Source of the DNA: Streptomyces longwoodensis | GTDB lineage: Bacteria; Actinomycetota; Actinomycetes; Streptomycetales; Streptomycetaceae | Reading direction: 5' to 3' | Length of the DNA: 64,000 nucleotides | NCBI RefSeq assembly: GCF_001514125.1 | Contig: NZ_KQ948549.1 | Coordinates: 124,001-188,000 of the forward strand | Shown here: piece by piece, positions 51,258 to 59,227 of the stretch | Position numbering within the stretch: the first letter of the stretch is position 1 | Layout: each line of letters begins with the position of its first letter | Made by a program: the position numbers and the translations under genes | Notes under the pieces: model-generated | Seen by the model: only the letters and a program-made list of their open reading frames with translations | Told to the model about the DNA's origin: nothing | Database searches by the model: none

Positions 51258-52304
51258 TCAACGGCCCTGCAGCGCCTTCACGTTGTCGCCGAAGGTCCAG
51301 TTCTTCGAGCCGTCCCAGTTCAGGGACCAGGTCATCAGGCCCTTGAGGGCGCCGCCGTAGTGCTTCCACGCCTGGGAGACGAGGGACGGGGTCATGTACC
51401 CGCCGCCCGCGCCGGGTTGCGCGGGCAGGCCCGGGACCTGCTTGTCGTACGGCACCCGGATCGTCGTGCCCTGGACCACCAGGCCCTTGGCGAGGCAGTC
51501 GGTCTGGGCGGTGAAGCCCTGCACGGTGCCCGCCTGGTAGGAGTCGCCCGCGCAGCCGTACATGCTGCCGTTGTAGTACTGCATGTTCAGCCACCACAGC
51601 CGGCCGTTGTCGGCGTACTTCTTGATGATCGGCAGGTAGGCGCCCCAGATCGAGCCGTAGGTGATGCTGCCGCCCGTCACGTACGCGGTCTCCGGGGCCA
51701 TCGTCAGGCCGAAGCCGGCCGGCATCCGTGCCAGCACGCCGTCGATGATGCGGATCAGGTTGGCCTGGGACGTGGACAGTTGATTGATGTTCCCGCTGTT
51801 CGTCAGGCCGGTCTCGATGTCGATGTCGATGCCGTCGAAGTGGTACTGCTGAAGGATCGGCACGATCGTCGCGACGAAACGGTCCGCCACCGCGGTCGAG
51901 TTGAGGTCGATGCCGGCCGCCGCGCCGCCGATGGACAGCAGGAGCGTCTGCCCCGACGCCTTGGCCGCGCACATCTCCTGCGGGGTCGCCACCTTCACGC
52001 CCGCGTCCATGCCGTCCTCCCACAGCGCGGTGCCGTCGGAACGGATCACCGGGAAGGCCGCGTTGATCACGTTGTAGCCGTGCGCGGCGATGCGGGAGTC
52101 GGTGATCGGAGTCCATCCGAAGGGCGGGTGCACGCCGTTGGCCGCGCCGTCCCAGTTCTCCCAGTAGCCCTGGAGGACCTTGCCGGCCGGCTTCGGCTGC
52201 TGCCCGCAGGTGTCGGCGGCCGAGGCGGCGGGGGCTTGCGCGAACTGCGTGAGAGCCGCGGTCGCCGCCGCAGCGGCGAGCAGGGACAGGGCACGGCGGA
52301 GCAT
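51258..52304 (-). CDS. GH18 chitinase, single-domain
   Basis: A 348-residue exported family 18 chitinase, hydrolysing beta-1,4-GlcNAc polymers. The signal peptide is at residues 1-29 (SLLAAAAATAALTQFAQAP, ASAAD), then VLQGYWENWDG, the SIGG motif (LLLSIGGAAAG), the catalytic DGIDIDIE (DxxDxDxE, proton donor Glu) and MAPETAYV; it ends with a Trp-rich MTWSLNWDGSKNW. There is no carbohydrate-binding module. ATG 52304 has GGAGG five bases upstream. Upstream lies a DasR-like inverted repeat around a -35 box, the usual control of Streptomyces chitinases by N-acetylglucosamine. Confidence 0.93.
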   Translation of the reverse strand: MLRRALSLLAAAAATAALTQFAQAPAASAADTCGQQPKPAGKVLQGYWENWDGAANGVHPPFGWTPITDSRIAAHGYNVINAAFPVIRSDGTALWEDGMDAGVKVATPQEMCAAKASGQTLLLSIGGAAAGIDLNSTAVADRFVATIVPILQQYHFDGIDIDIETGLTNSGNINQLSTSQANLIRIIDGVLARMPAGFGLTMAPETAYVTGGSITYGSIWGAYLPIIKKYADNGRLWWLNMQYYNGSMYGCAGDSYQAGTVQGFTAQTDCLAKGLVVQGTTIRVPYDKQVPGLPAQPGAGGGYMTPSLVSQAWKHYGGALKGLMTWSLNWDGSKNWTFGDNVKALQGR

Positions 52305-52357
52305 ACGGGCCTCCCGGTGGGGGGTGCGGTGAGGTGTCGTAGGCATGACAGTGCTCT

Positions 52358-52390
52358 TGGTCCAGACCTTTCGTCAAGAGGTCTGGACCA
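52358..52390 (-). promoter_or_regulatory. DasR-like operator pair in the chitinase promoter
   Basis: TGGTCCAGACCT (52358-52369) and AGGTCTGGACCA (52379-52390) are a perfect 12-bp inverted repeat with a 9-base spacer. Each arm is itself near-palindromic and close to the dre core TGGTCTAGACCA. On the chitinase strand the spacer holds TTGACG, a -35 box. Confidence 0.75.
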
Positions 52391-52487
52391 GATGAGAATG
52401 AGGCCTGGGTGTCACTTCGGGTCGCTACGATGCGCGCCGGGGTCGCGCCCAGGGGGGCGCGGGAACGTTTCCTGAGGGGGATCACCT

Positions 52488-53375
52488 GTGTTCGTGCTGT
52501 CCATCGTGCTGCTCATAGCGGCCGTCGTCCTGTTCCTCGTCGGCCGGCACCAGGAGGTGACGGGCTGGAAGGTCGGGGCGGCGCTCAGCGGCGTCGCGGG
52601 GCTGCTGGCGGCGACGTTCGCCTGTGTGCACGTCGTGAGCGCCTACGAGGTCGGCGTCCCGGTGACCTTCGGCAAGACCGGTACGCCGCTGACGTCCGGC
52701 GTGCACTTCAAGTCGCCGTTCACCGACGTCACGTCCTTCTCGACCCGCCCGGTCGATCTCGACCTCAACGGCAAGGACGTCGTCGAGGTCCGCTCCTCGC
52801 AGGGCGGGGTGCTGTACGCCGACGTCACCATCAAGTGGGCCGTGGTGCCGGCGAAGGCGGTCGAGCTGTACCGGCTGGCGGGCAGCGAGGAGGCCGTCGA
52901 GCAGCGGCTGGTGCTGCCCGACGCCCGCGAGATCATCCGCAACGTCTTCGCCAAGCACACCAGCGAGGAGGGGTACGCCTCCGCGCGCGAGCAGATCGGC
53001 TCCCAGATCGCCGACCTCGTCAAGGAGCGCCTGGCGCCGCGCGGGATCGACGTCACCACCGTCAACCTGCGCAACGTGCGGCCGTCGGACAAGCTGCAGG
53101 ACCAGATCGACAAGAAGATCCAGCAGGAGCAGGCCACCGAACGGGCCACGGAGGCGGCCCGTACGGCGAAGGCGGAGGCGGAACGCAAGCGGATCGAGGC
53201 CGAGGGCATCGCCGCCGCCAACAAGATCATCGAACGCTCGCTCAGCGACAAGGTGCTCTACAACCAGTGCCTGGAGGCCTACAAGGAGGCCGCGAAGGCC
53301 AACCCGGTCTACGCGGTCCCCTGCGGCACGGACGCCAACGGCACACCGGTGATCGTGGACAGCGGCAAGAGGTGA
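52488..53375 (+). CDS. SPFH/prohibitin-family membrane protein
   Basis: A 295-residue band-7 protein: two N-terminal hydrophobic segments, a prohibitin domain (about residues 50-200; YEVGVPVTFGKTGTPLTSGVHFKSPF, DVTIKWAV, APRGIDVTTVNLRNV) and a long coiled coil (LQDQIDKKIQQEQATERATEAARTAKAEAERKRIEAEGIA). It scaffolds membrane microdomains or proteases. GTG 52488 follows GAGGGGGATC. It is divergent from the chitinase gene but unrelated in function. Confidence 0.87.
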   Translation: MFVLSIVLLIAAVVLFLVGRHQEVTGWKVGAALSGVAGLLAATFACVHVVSAYEVGVPVTFGKTGTPLTSGVHFKSPFTDVTSFSTRPVDLDLNGKDVVEVRSSQGGVLYADVTIKWAVVPAKAVELYRLAGSEEAVEQRLVLPDAREIIRNVFAKHTSEEGYASAREQIGSQIADLVKERLAPRGIDVTTVNLRNVRPSDKLQDQIDKKIQQEQATERATEAARTAKAEAERKRIEAEGIAAANKIIERSLSDKVLYNQCLEAYKEAAKANPVYAVPCGTDANGTPVIVDSGKR

Positions 53376-53549
53376 CACGGCCGCGCACGGCCGGCGGCGC
53401 GACGGTGCGGCACGGTCCGGTGCGCGCCCCCACTGGGCAGCGGGGAGCGGCGGGTGCAAGGATCGGTCCCCAGTGGCTCGCCCGTGCACTGCCGCGGCAG
53501 CAGGACGGGCGGGCGGGCAGACGTTCGCGCCGGGGGGACGGACCAGGAC

Positions 53550-54623
53550 ATGCCGACGATTCACCGTGAACCGCGCTTCACCTACGACGACTTGGTCGAC
53601 CTGGTCGAGGGTCAGCTCCGGGTGGTGGAGCTGACCGCCATCAACGCGGAGATCGGCGGCCCCGGCGAGCGGCTGTGGCTGTCCGAACCAGGGACCGGTG
53701 CGGACGTCTACCGGCTGTGGCGCAAGGGCAAGGGCGCCCGCACGTACTGGGCCGTGGACCAGGACCGCCCCTGGGACGCGCTGGTCTGGCTGCGCGAGGC
53801 ACTGGCCGAGGTGCTGGAGCGCCTCACCAGGCCCGGGTCGGCGACCCGGTACGCCCTGGAGGAGGGCCGCGAGGAGCGGGACCTGGCCGTGCTGACCGAG
53901 CTGGAGACCGTGTGGCTGTCCGGTCTGTCGCCCCTGAGCGAGGTGTTCGGCCCGAGGGGCGCGGACCTGGAACTGACCCGCTTCCTGCTCATTCCGGCCC
54001 AGGCCGAACTCGCCCGGGCCACCGCGGTGCGCTCCCGCATGTTGCGGGAACACTTCGGCACCGGCCCGCAGGCCGCACAGCGGGTCGCCACCACGATGGG
54101 CTGGGAGCCGGCCAAGGCGCAAAAGACACTGTCCGCGTGGGACGAGTACCGGGGCTGGGTGCGCGAAGGAGCCGCCCACGCGCGTGCGACCGTCCCCGTG
54201 CACCGGCCGGCGGGCGACACCGGCCTGCCCGACGTGCTGGCGGCCACGCTGATGACGGCGGCCTGCGGCAGCGAGCCCGTCGTTCCCGACCGGCCCAGCC
54301 CCGTGGCCCTGCCGGACGAATTGGCGCCCTGGTACGTCTTCAGCCAGTACCTGGGCGCCTCCATCGCCGTGGCGGACGAGGCCACTTACGCACCCGACGC
54401 CGATCCGCGGGACTACATGCACCTCGTCCCGGTCGCCATGGTCCTGGACCTCGGCTGGACCGTACGGGACGGCCTGATCGTGTCGCTCCTGCCTCACAAC
54501 GGCTTCGGCGTCGCGTACGACGAGGAGGCCGTCCGCGCCGGCGGGGGCACGCCGCTGGGGAGCGCGGACGTTCCGCTGCCGCCGGGTCAAGGCACCGACC
54601 GTGCGATTCCCCCGCCGGAGTGA
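53550..54623 (+). CDS. Hypothetical protein, 357 aa
   Basis: Soluble, acidic protein starting MPTIHREPRFTYDDLVDLVEGQLRV. It contains ETVWLSGLSPLSEVFGPRGADLELTRFLL and an Ala/Arg-rich helix, with a C-terminal stretch YMHLVPVAMVLDLGWTVRDGLIVSLLP. I cannot place it in a family. ATG 53550 has CAGGA at short distance and no strong site; the frame from 53454 extends into non-conserved-looking sequence. It is followed by the OCD remnant. Confidence 0.6.
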   Translation: MPTIHREPRFTYDDLVDLVEGQLRVVELTAINAEIGGPGERLWLSEPGTGADVYRLWRKGKGARTYWAVDQDRPWDALVWLREALAEVLERLTRPGSATRYALEEGREERDLAVLTELETVWLSGLSPLSEVFGPRGADLELTRFLLIPAQAELARATAVRSRMLREHFGTGPQAAQRVATTMGWEPAKAQKTLSAWDEYRGWVREGAAHARATVPVHRPAGDTGLPDVLAATLMTAACGSEPVVPDRPSPVALPDELAPWYVFSQYLGASIAVADEATYAPDADPRDYMHLVPVAMVLDLGWTVRDGLIVSLLPHNGFGVAYDEEAVRAGGGTPLGSADVPLPPGQGTDRAIPPPE

Positions 54624-54689
54624 GCCTCCGGCTGGCGTCCGCCGGGCCGCGCTCGGGCACGTACGGATGAACGTCGCGAGGACGCGACG

Positions 54690-55292
54690 GTGCCGGCGGT
54701 GCTGGGCACCGGCGTGCAGGCACGGTCCCACGCCCGCGCGATCTGCCGGGTCCGCCCCATCCGGGAGATCCGCGTCGCCGGCCGGGACGCGGTGAAGGCC
54801 ACTGCCCTGGCCGAAGAACTCTCGGCCCGGTTCGAGGGTGAGGTCAGGGCCGTGTCCGGCTACGCCGAGGCGCTCGACGGCGCGGACATCGCCGCGGCGA
54901 CGACGCACGCCGTCGAACCCGTGGTCCGCCGTTCCTGGCTGACACCCGGGGTGCACATCACGTCCGTGGGGTACAACCCGGCGGGCCGCGAGGTCGACGA
55001 CGCCACGATCGCCGAGGCACTGGTGTGCGTCGAATCCCGCCGGGCCGCGCTGGCCCCGTTCCCCGCGGGGAGCAACGACCTGCTCGTCCCGATCCGCGAC
55101 GGACTCATCACCGCCGATCACGTGCACGCCGAGCTGGGCGAACTCCTCGCGGGCAGCAGGCCGGGGCGCACCGCACCGGACCAGATCACCCTCTACACGT
55201 CGGTCGGCGTGGCAGCGCAGGACGCCGCGGCCACCCTGGTCGTCGCCGCCGCACGCGAGCGGTCCGTCGGCGAGGAGATCACGCTGGGGTGA
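54690..55292 (+). pseudogene. Ornithine cyclodeaminase/mu-crystallin family remnant
   Basis: About 200 codons matching the C-terminal two thirds of an OCD-family protein. They open directly with the dinucleotide motif LGTGVQARSHARAI (family GxGxQA), then REIRVAGRD and IAAATTHAVEPVV, and continue to EELGVAAQDAAATLV-like sequence near the end. Full-length enzymes are about 310-350 residues with about 110-120 residues before this motif, which are missing. The preceding 66 bases are non-coding in this frame with no ribosome-binding site. Best read as a 5'-deleted gene. Confidence 0.7.
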
Positions 55293-55362
55293 TGCCCCGG
55301 CCGGCGGAGGGGGGTGCGCGGGTCCGGGGAACCGGGCGGGCCCGGCTCCCCGGAGGGCGGCG

Positions 55363-56658
55363 TCAGCGGTTGAAGGTCAGGCGCGGTACCGCGTTACGGG
55401 CCAGGCCGTGCACCTGGTCGGGCCACCAGGCGCCGGCGGGCGGGTCCACGATCCCGTACTCGGGGTCGACGGTGCCGCCGGTGCCGCGGGTGCAGCTGCC
55501 GTCGGACTCGCCGGGCACCTTGATCCACAGGTAGGCGTCGGCGAGCGGCACCCCGGTGTCGGCGGTGGGCCGCGGGCCGAGACCGCGGCCGGGCGCGTTG
55601 CACCAGGGCTCCGGGTCGCCGCTGTACTTGCCGGGCTCGGGTGTCCAGGCGCCCCGGCCGTTGCGGCTGGTGTCGATGACGAAGTGGCTCAGCGCGGTGG
55701 CCGGCGGCGTGCCCGCGTTCTGGTCGAACCAGGCGTCCGTCCACCGCCAAGTGGCGGGGTCGGCGGAGTCGACGCTGTTGCCGGGCGTGCCGTCGTTGGG
55801 GGCGGCCGCCGAGTAGTACTGGCTGGCGCACCAGTCGGTGTGGCCGCGGGCTGGCGCGGGTCCCACGGTGGCGTACCACATGCACTCGGCGATCCAGGTG
55901 CCGTACCGGGCGTTGTGGTCGGTGGGGTGGGTGTTGGACACGTTGAGCGAGAAGCCGTCGGCCTGCTGGACCCCGGCGTCCAGCAGTCGCTGGGCGATGT
56001 CCCCGACCGCCCGCCACTGCACGTTCCCCGCGTCCAGGTAGACGGCCGTGTGCGGCCGCGCCTTCAGGGTCTTCACGGCGTACGCGAGGTCGGCGACGCG
56101 GGTGGCGGTGAGTTCGCCGGTCGGGTCGGTGGCGGGTCCGCAGTCCTTGGGCAGCAGCGCCAGCCCGTCGGGTTCCACGACGACGACCGCGCTGCGGTCG
56201 CCGATCCCGGCGGCGAAGGCGTCGATCCACTGCCGGTAGGCCGCCGAGGACGCGGCCCCGCCGCTGGAGTACTGGGAGCAGTCCCGCCCCGGGACGTCGT
56301 ACGCGACCAGCACCGGGGTCCGGTGCACGGCCCCGGCCCGCCGGACCAGCGTGTTCACCCCGGCCCGCACCTCCTGGGGCGTGCCCTCGGTGAACCACGT
56401 GGCCTGGGGCCAGCTCGCCAGCTTCGCCATGTTCGCGGCGTCCTCGAAGTCCCCGCTGCGGAAGTCGGCGACCGCCTGCTTCGCCGCCTTGCTGTGCGGA
56501 TCCACGTAGAACCGGGTGGCGGGGGTGACCTCGCCCCGGCCCGGGGCGCCACCGCCCGCCCCCGGGGTGGCCGCCGCCTGCGTGGCGGTGACCGCGAGGC
56601 AGGCGGCGAGGGCGGCGACGGCGGCGGCCGTGCGGCGCCCCGGGCTGCGTGCTGTCAT
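55363..56658 (-). CDS. GH6 cellulase (endoglucanase/cellobiohydrolase), upstream member
   Basis: A 431-residue exported glycoside hydrolase family 6 enzyme. Signal AAAVAALAACLAVTATQAAA, then TRFYVDPHSKAAKQA, TPVLVAYDVPGRDCSQYSSGGA (GH6 signature with catalytic Asp region), VVVVEPDGLALL, VYLDAGNVQW and FSLNVSNTHP, ending with paired Cys (PWCNAPGRG, DGSCTRG) and LWIKVPGESDGSC. There is no cellulose-binding module. ATG 56658 has GGAGC upstream. It lies behind the second GH6 gene and probably shares its LacI-type control. Confidence 0.88.
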   Translation of the reverse strand: MTARSPGRRTAAAVAALAACLAVTATQAAATPGAGGGAPGRGEVTPATRFYVDPHSKAAKQAVADFRSGDFEDAANMAKLASWPQATWFTEGTPQEVRAGVNTLVRRAGAVHRTPVLVAYDVPGRDCSQYSSGGAASSAAYRQWIDAFAAGIGDRSAVVVVEPDGLALLPKDCGPATDPTGELTATRVADLAYAVKTLKARPHTAVYLDAGNVQWRAVGDIAQRLLDAGVQQADGFSLNVSNTHPTDHNARYGTWIAECMWYATVGPAPARGHTDWCASQYYSAAAPNDGTPGNSVDSADPATWRWTDAWFDQNAGTPPATALSHFVIDTSRNGRGAWTPEPGKYSGDPEPWCNAPGRGLGPRPTADTGVPLADAYLWIKVPGESDGSCTRGTGGTVDPEYGIVDPPAGAWWPDQVHGLARNAVPRLTFNR

Positions 56659-56679
56659 GACTGCTCCTGATCGACGAGA

Positions 56680-56696
56680 GGGGTGGGCGGGGTGGG
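56680..56696 (+). other. Potential G-quadruplex between the two GH6 genes
   Basis: GGGGTGGGCGGGGTGGG: four runs of three or more G separated by single bases, followed by further GGG runs to 56710. On the plus strand, the template strand of both cellulase genes, in their 75-base gap. Confidence 0.6.
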
Positions 56697-56733
56697 TGAT
56701 GTGGGTGGGGTGTGGCGGTCGCGGGGGCGCGCG

Positions 56734-57699
56734 TCAGTAGCCGTAGATCATCTTGTAGGCCACCTCGGGGAGGAACTGTCCGGCCGTGGACCCGGCGCCC
56801 ACGCCGCAGTTGCCGTCGGACTCGCCGGGCGTCTTGATCCACAGCAGCATCTCCGCGCCGCCGCCGAGCTGCGTGGGCGTGCCGATGCGGCGGCCCGACG
56901 GATTGCACCACTGTCCGTTGGAGCCGTTGCCGTTGCGGCTGGTGTCCACGACGAACGGCTTGGTGTAGCCGTAGCGGGAGCTCAGCGCGCTGTTCACGGC
57001 GTTGCCGTAGGCGGTGTTCTCCGCCGTGGTGAAGTAGTTGGAGATGTTGAGGGAGAAGCCGTGGGCCTGGCGCAGGCCGGCGTCGTTGAGGCGCTGGGCC
57101 ATCGTCGCGGCGCTCGCCCAGCCCGGGTTGCCGGCGTCCAGGTAGACCCAGGTGTTGGGCGCCTGGCGGGCGAACTGGCCGAGCGCGCCGCTCAACATGC
57201 CCTGCCGCTCGTTGATCTGGGCCTGTGTCATGCAGCCGTAGTCGCCGAGGGAGTCGGGTTCGAGGAGCACCACGGCCGGGCGGTTCGCGATGCCGCCCGC
57301 GAACTGCGCTATCCAGGTCGCGTACGCGGACGCCGAGGAGGCCCCGCCTGCCGAGTGCCCGCCGCAGTAGTCGCGGTTGTAGATGTTGTAGGCGACGAGC
57401 AGGGGCAGCTTGTCCCGCGCGTCCGCGGCCCCCGCGTACGCGCCCGTGGCGGTGCCGATGCTGCCGCTCCAGGAGCCGAACCAGCGGGCCATCGGGGTGT
57501 TCGCGATCGCGGAGTTGATCGCGGGCGCCCGGCCGTCGCCGGGATTGGCGGCGGCCCACCGCTTGGCGCTGGAGTCGGGGTCCACGTAGAACCCGCTGGT
57601 CATGCCGGTCGGGTCCGCGGCGTGGGCGGACGGTGCGACGGCGAGCGCCAGCGGCAGGGCGATCAAGCCTGCCACCAGGGCGCGGAGTCTGCGGCGCAT
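56734..57699 (-). CDS. GH6 endoglucanase, promoter-proximal member
   Basis: A 321-residue exported GH6 enzyme (beta-1,4-glucan hydrolysis). Signal RALVAGLIALPLALAVAPSAHA, mature start ADPTGMTSGFYVDPDSSAKRW, signature LLVAYNIYNRDYCGGHSAGGA, VVLLEPDSLGDYGCMTQ, WVYLDAGNPGWAS, FSLNISNYF and LLWIKTPGESDGNCG. It is closely similar in layout to the neighbouring GH6 gene but shorter; both lack binding modules. ATG 57699 has GAGGT upstream. Predicted promoter TTGACA-17-CACGAT (57932-57904) with LacI-type boxes downstream of the start site. Confidence 0.92.
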   Translation of the reverse strand: MRRRLRALVAGLIALPLALAVAPSAHAADPTGMTSGFYVDPDSSAKRWAAANPGDGRAPAINSAIANTPMARWFGSWSGSIGTATGAYAGAADARDKLPLLVAYNIYNRDYCGGHSAGGASSASAYATWIAQFAGGIANRPAVVLLEPDSLGDYGCMTQAQINERQGMLSGALGQFARQAPNTWVYLDAGNPGWASAATMAQRLNDAGLRQAHGFSLNISNYFTTAENTAYGNAVNSALSSRYGYTKPFVVDTSRNGNGSNGQWCNPSGRRIGTPTQLGGGAEMLLWIKTPGESDGNCGVGAGSTAGQFLPEVAYKMIYGY

Positions 57700-57841
57700 G
57701 ACGTACCTCGATTTCCTGGCAGGGACGCGCGCACGCCTCGTCCGGGGCGTACGACGCGTTGGTCAGGTGCGGTGGAACGGCGCCCCCGGGACGGCGGCTC
57801 TCCGGCGGGGGCGCCCCACCCACGGGCCTGGCACCGATCTC

Positions 57842-57855
57842 TGGGAGCGCTCCCA
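57842..57855 (-). promoter_or_regulatory. CebR box (14-bp palindrome)
   Basis: TGGGAGCGCTCCCA, a perfect palindrome identical to the known Streptomyces CebR operator for cellobiose-responsive cellulase genes. It is about 43-57 bases downstream of the predicted GH6 transcription start, in the leader. Confidence 0.9.
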
Positions 57856-57856
57856 T

Positions 57857-57870
57857 TGGAAGCGGTTCCA
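57857..57870 (-). promoter_or_regulatory. Second LacI-type box beside the CebR box
   Basis: TGGAAGCGGTTCCA, an imperfect palindrome (5-bp arms) one base from the CebR box. It matches the sequence in front of the lacI gene better than it matches the CebR box. Confidence 0.7.
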
Positions 57871-57903
57871 GTAGCGTCGAGGGAGCTCCGGGGTGTGGTA
57901 CGT

Positions 57904-57932
57904 ATCGTGTGGCGAGCCACCGGAGCTGTCAA
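57904..57932 (-). promoter_or_regulatory. Predicted GH6 promoter
   Basis: On the minus strand, TTGACA (57932-57927) and CACGAT (57909-57904) with a 17-base spacer; predicted start near 57898. Confidence 0.6.
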
Positions 57933-58021
57933 GAGCCGTCACACGTACCGCTGTTCGCGCCCGTTCGCGTGTGCTCGCGGCCCTTCCCGGCGGGCGTTCC
58001 ACACCCTAGAGTCGTCGGAAC

Positions 58022-58035
58022 TGGAAGCGTTTCCA
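58022..58035 (+). promoter_or_regulatory. LacI-type box at the lacI gene start site
   Basis: TGGAAGCGTTTCCA, a palindrome broken only at its centre, about three bases downstream of the start predicted from TAGAGT (58007-58012). Probably autoregulatory. Confidence 0.7.
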
Positions 58036-58093
58036 GCCATGTCCAGCGCCGCGGGTCCCGTACCGGCGGCGACGACCGAAGGGGCAGCGGCCG

Positions 58094-59107
58094 ATGCCAG
58101 CAGGTCCGTCACGACGGCAGCCCACACTCGACGAGGTGGCCGAACACGCCGGCGTCTCCCGCTCCGTGGCCTCCCGCGCCCTCAACAACGCGCCCCACGT
58201 CAGCCGCGCCAAGCGCGAGGCGGTCCAGCGGGCGGTACGCGTGCTCGGCTACGTCCCCCACCCCACCGCCCGCGCCCTGGCCACCCGGCAGACGGGAGCC
58301 GCCGCCCTGGTCGTCGCCGGGGAGGACCCCTCGATCTTCGCGGACCCCTTCTTCGCCGAGGTGATCGTGGGCGCGTCGGCCGCCCTCGAGGAGGCCGACC
58401 TGCACCTGATGCTGTGCCTGGCCGCCTCCGACCGGGGCCGCAAGCGGGTGGAGGAACTCCTGCGGTGCCGGGGCGCCGACGGCGTCATGCTGATGGCGCT
58501 GCGCGAGGACGACCCGCTGGCCCGGCTCGCCGAGGAGGCCGACCTGCCCGTCGTGTTCGGCGGCCGGCCGGTCGGCCCGGCCCCCCGCCACTACGTGGAC
58601 GTCGACAACACCGGCGGGGCGCGCGAGGCGACCGAGTACCTCCTCGCCCAGGGCCGCAGGCGGGTCGCCACCCTCTGCGGACGGCTGGACACCGAGGCCG
58701 GCCGCGCCCGGTACCGCGGCTACCGGGACGCCATGCTGGGGGCCGGACTCGAGCCGCTGCCGCCGCAGGAGGGCGACTTCACCGAGCCCAGTGGGGCCGC
58801 CGGGATGGCCGCGCTGCTGTCGCGGCACGCCGACGTCGACGGGGTGTTCGCCGCCAACGACAACATGGCGGCCGGGGCCCTGCGCACCCTGCGGGCGGCC
58901 GGCCGGTCCGTGCCGGACGACATCGCGGTGGCCGGGTTCGACGACCTCACGGTCGCCCGCATCGCCGACCCGCCCCTGACCACCGTCCACCAGCCCGTCC
59001 GGGCGCTCGGCCGGGAGATGGCGCGCATGCTCGTCGCGCTGGTCAACGGGCAGGACCCCACCCCGCTGATCCTGCCGACCCGCTTCGTCGTCCGGGCGAG
59101 CGCCTGA
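58094..59107 (+). CDS. LacI-family transcriptional regulator of the cellulase locus
   Basis: A 337-residue LacI/GalR repressor: HTH PTLDEVAEHAGVSRSVASRALNNAPHVSRAKREAVQRAVRVLGYVPH (residues about 10-56) and a periplasmic-binding-protein-like sugar domain (DPFFAEVIVGAS, VFAANDNMAAGALRTLR, VAGFDDLTVARIADPPLTTVHQP). ATG 58094 has GCAGCGG upstream. It is divergent from the GH6 gene and is the obvious candidate for the TGGAAGCG-type boxes. It is not certain that it is CebR, which normally sits with the ceb transporter and bglC. Confidence 0.88.
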   Translation: MPAGPSRRQPTLDEVAEHAGVSRSVASRALNNAPHVSRAKREAVQRAVRVLGYVPHPTARALATRQTGAAALVVAGEDPSIFADPFFAEVIVGASAALEEADLHLMLCLAASDRGRKRVEELLRCRGADGVMLMALREDDPLARLAEEADLPVVFGGRPVGPAPRHYVDVDNTGGAREATEYLLAQGRRRVATLCGRLDTEAGRARYRGYRDAMLGAGLEPLPPQEGDFTEPSGAAGMAALLSRHADVDGVFAANDNMAAGALRTLRAAGRSVPDDIAVAGFDDLTVARIADPPLTTVHQPVRALGREMARMLVALVNGQDPTPLILPTRFVVRASA

Positions 59108-59130
59108 CGGCCGCGCCGGCCGCCGGCGGC

Positions 59131-59215
59131 GACGGAGCACCGGCCCGGACGGAGCACCGGCCCGGACGGAGCACCGGCCCGGACGGAGCGCCGGCCCGGA
59201 CGGAGCGCCGGCCCG
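59131..59215. repeat. 17-bp x5 tandem repeat
   Basis: Five 17-bp units GACGGAGC(A/G)CCGGCCCG at 59131, 59148, 59165, 59182 and 59199, between the converging lacI and methyltransferase stops. Non-coding, and the last two units share one base change. Confidence 0.9.
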
Positions 59216-59227
59216 AGGACGAACCGC

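Larger units (their letters stand above)
57700..58093. other. Divergent control region of GH6 and lacI genes
   Basis: 394 bases holding both promoters and three LacI-type operators (listed separately), but no gene. The leftmost 140 bases are the 5' leader of the GH6 gene. Confidence 0.7.

Noticed and set aside
57842..58035. Naming the LacI regulator CebR
   Set aside because: A CebR box is present, but cebR normally lies with cebEFG and bglC, which are absent here. The second type of box suggests a different LacI protein.
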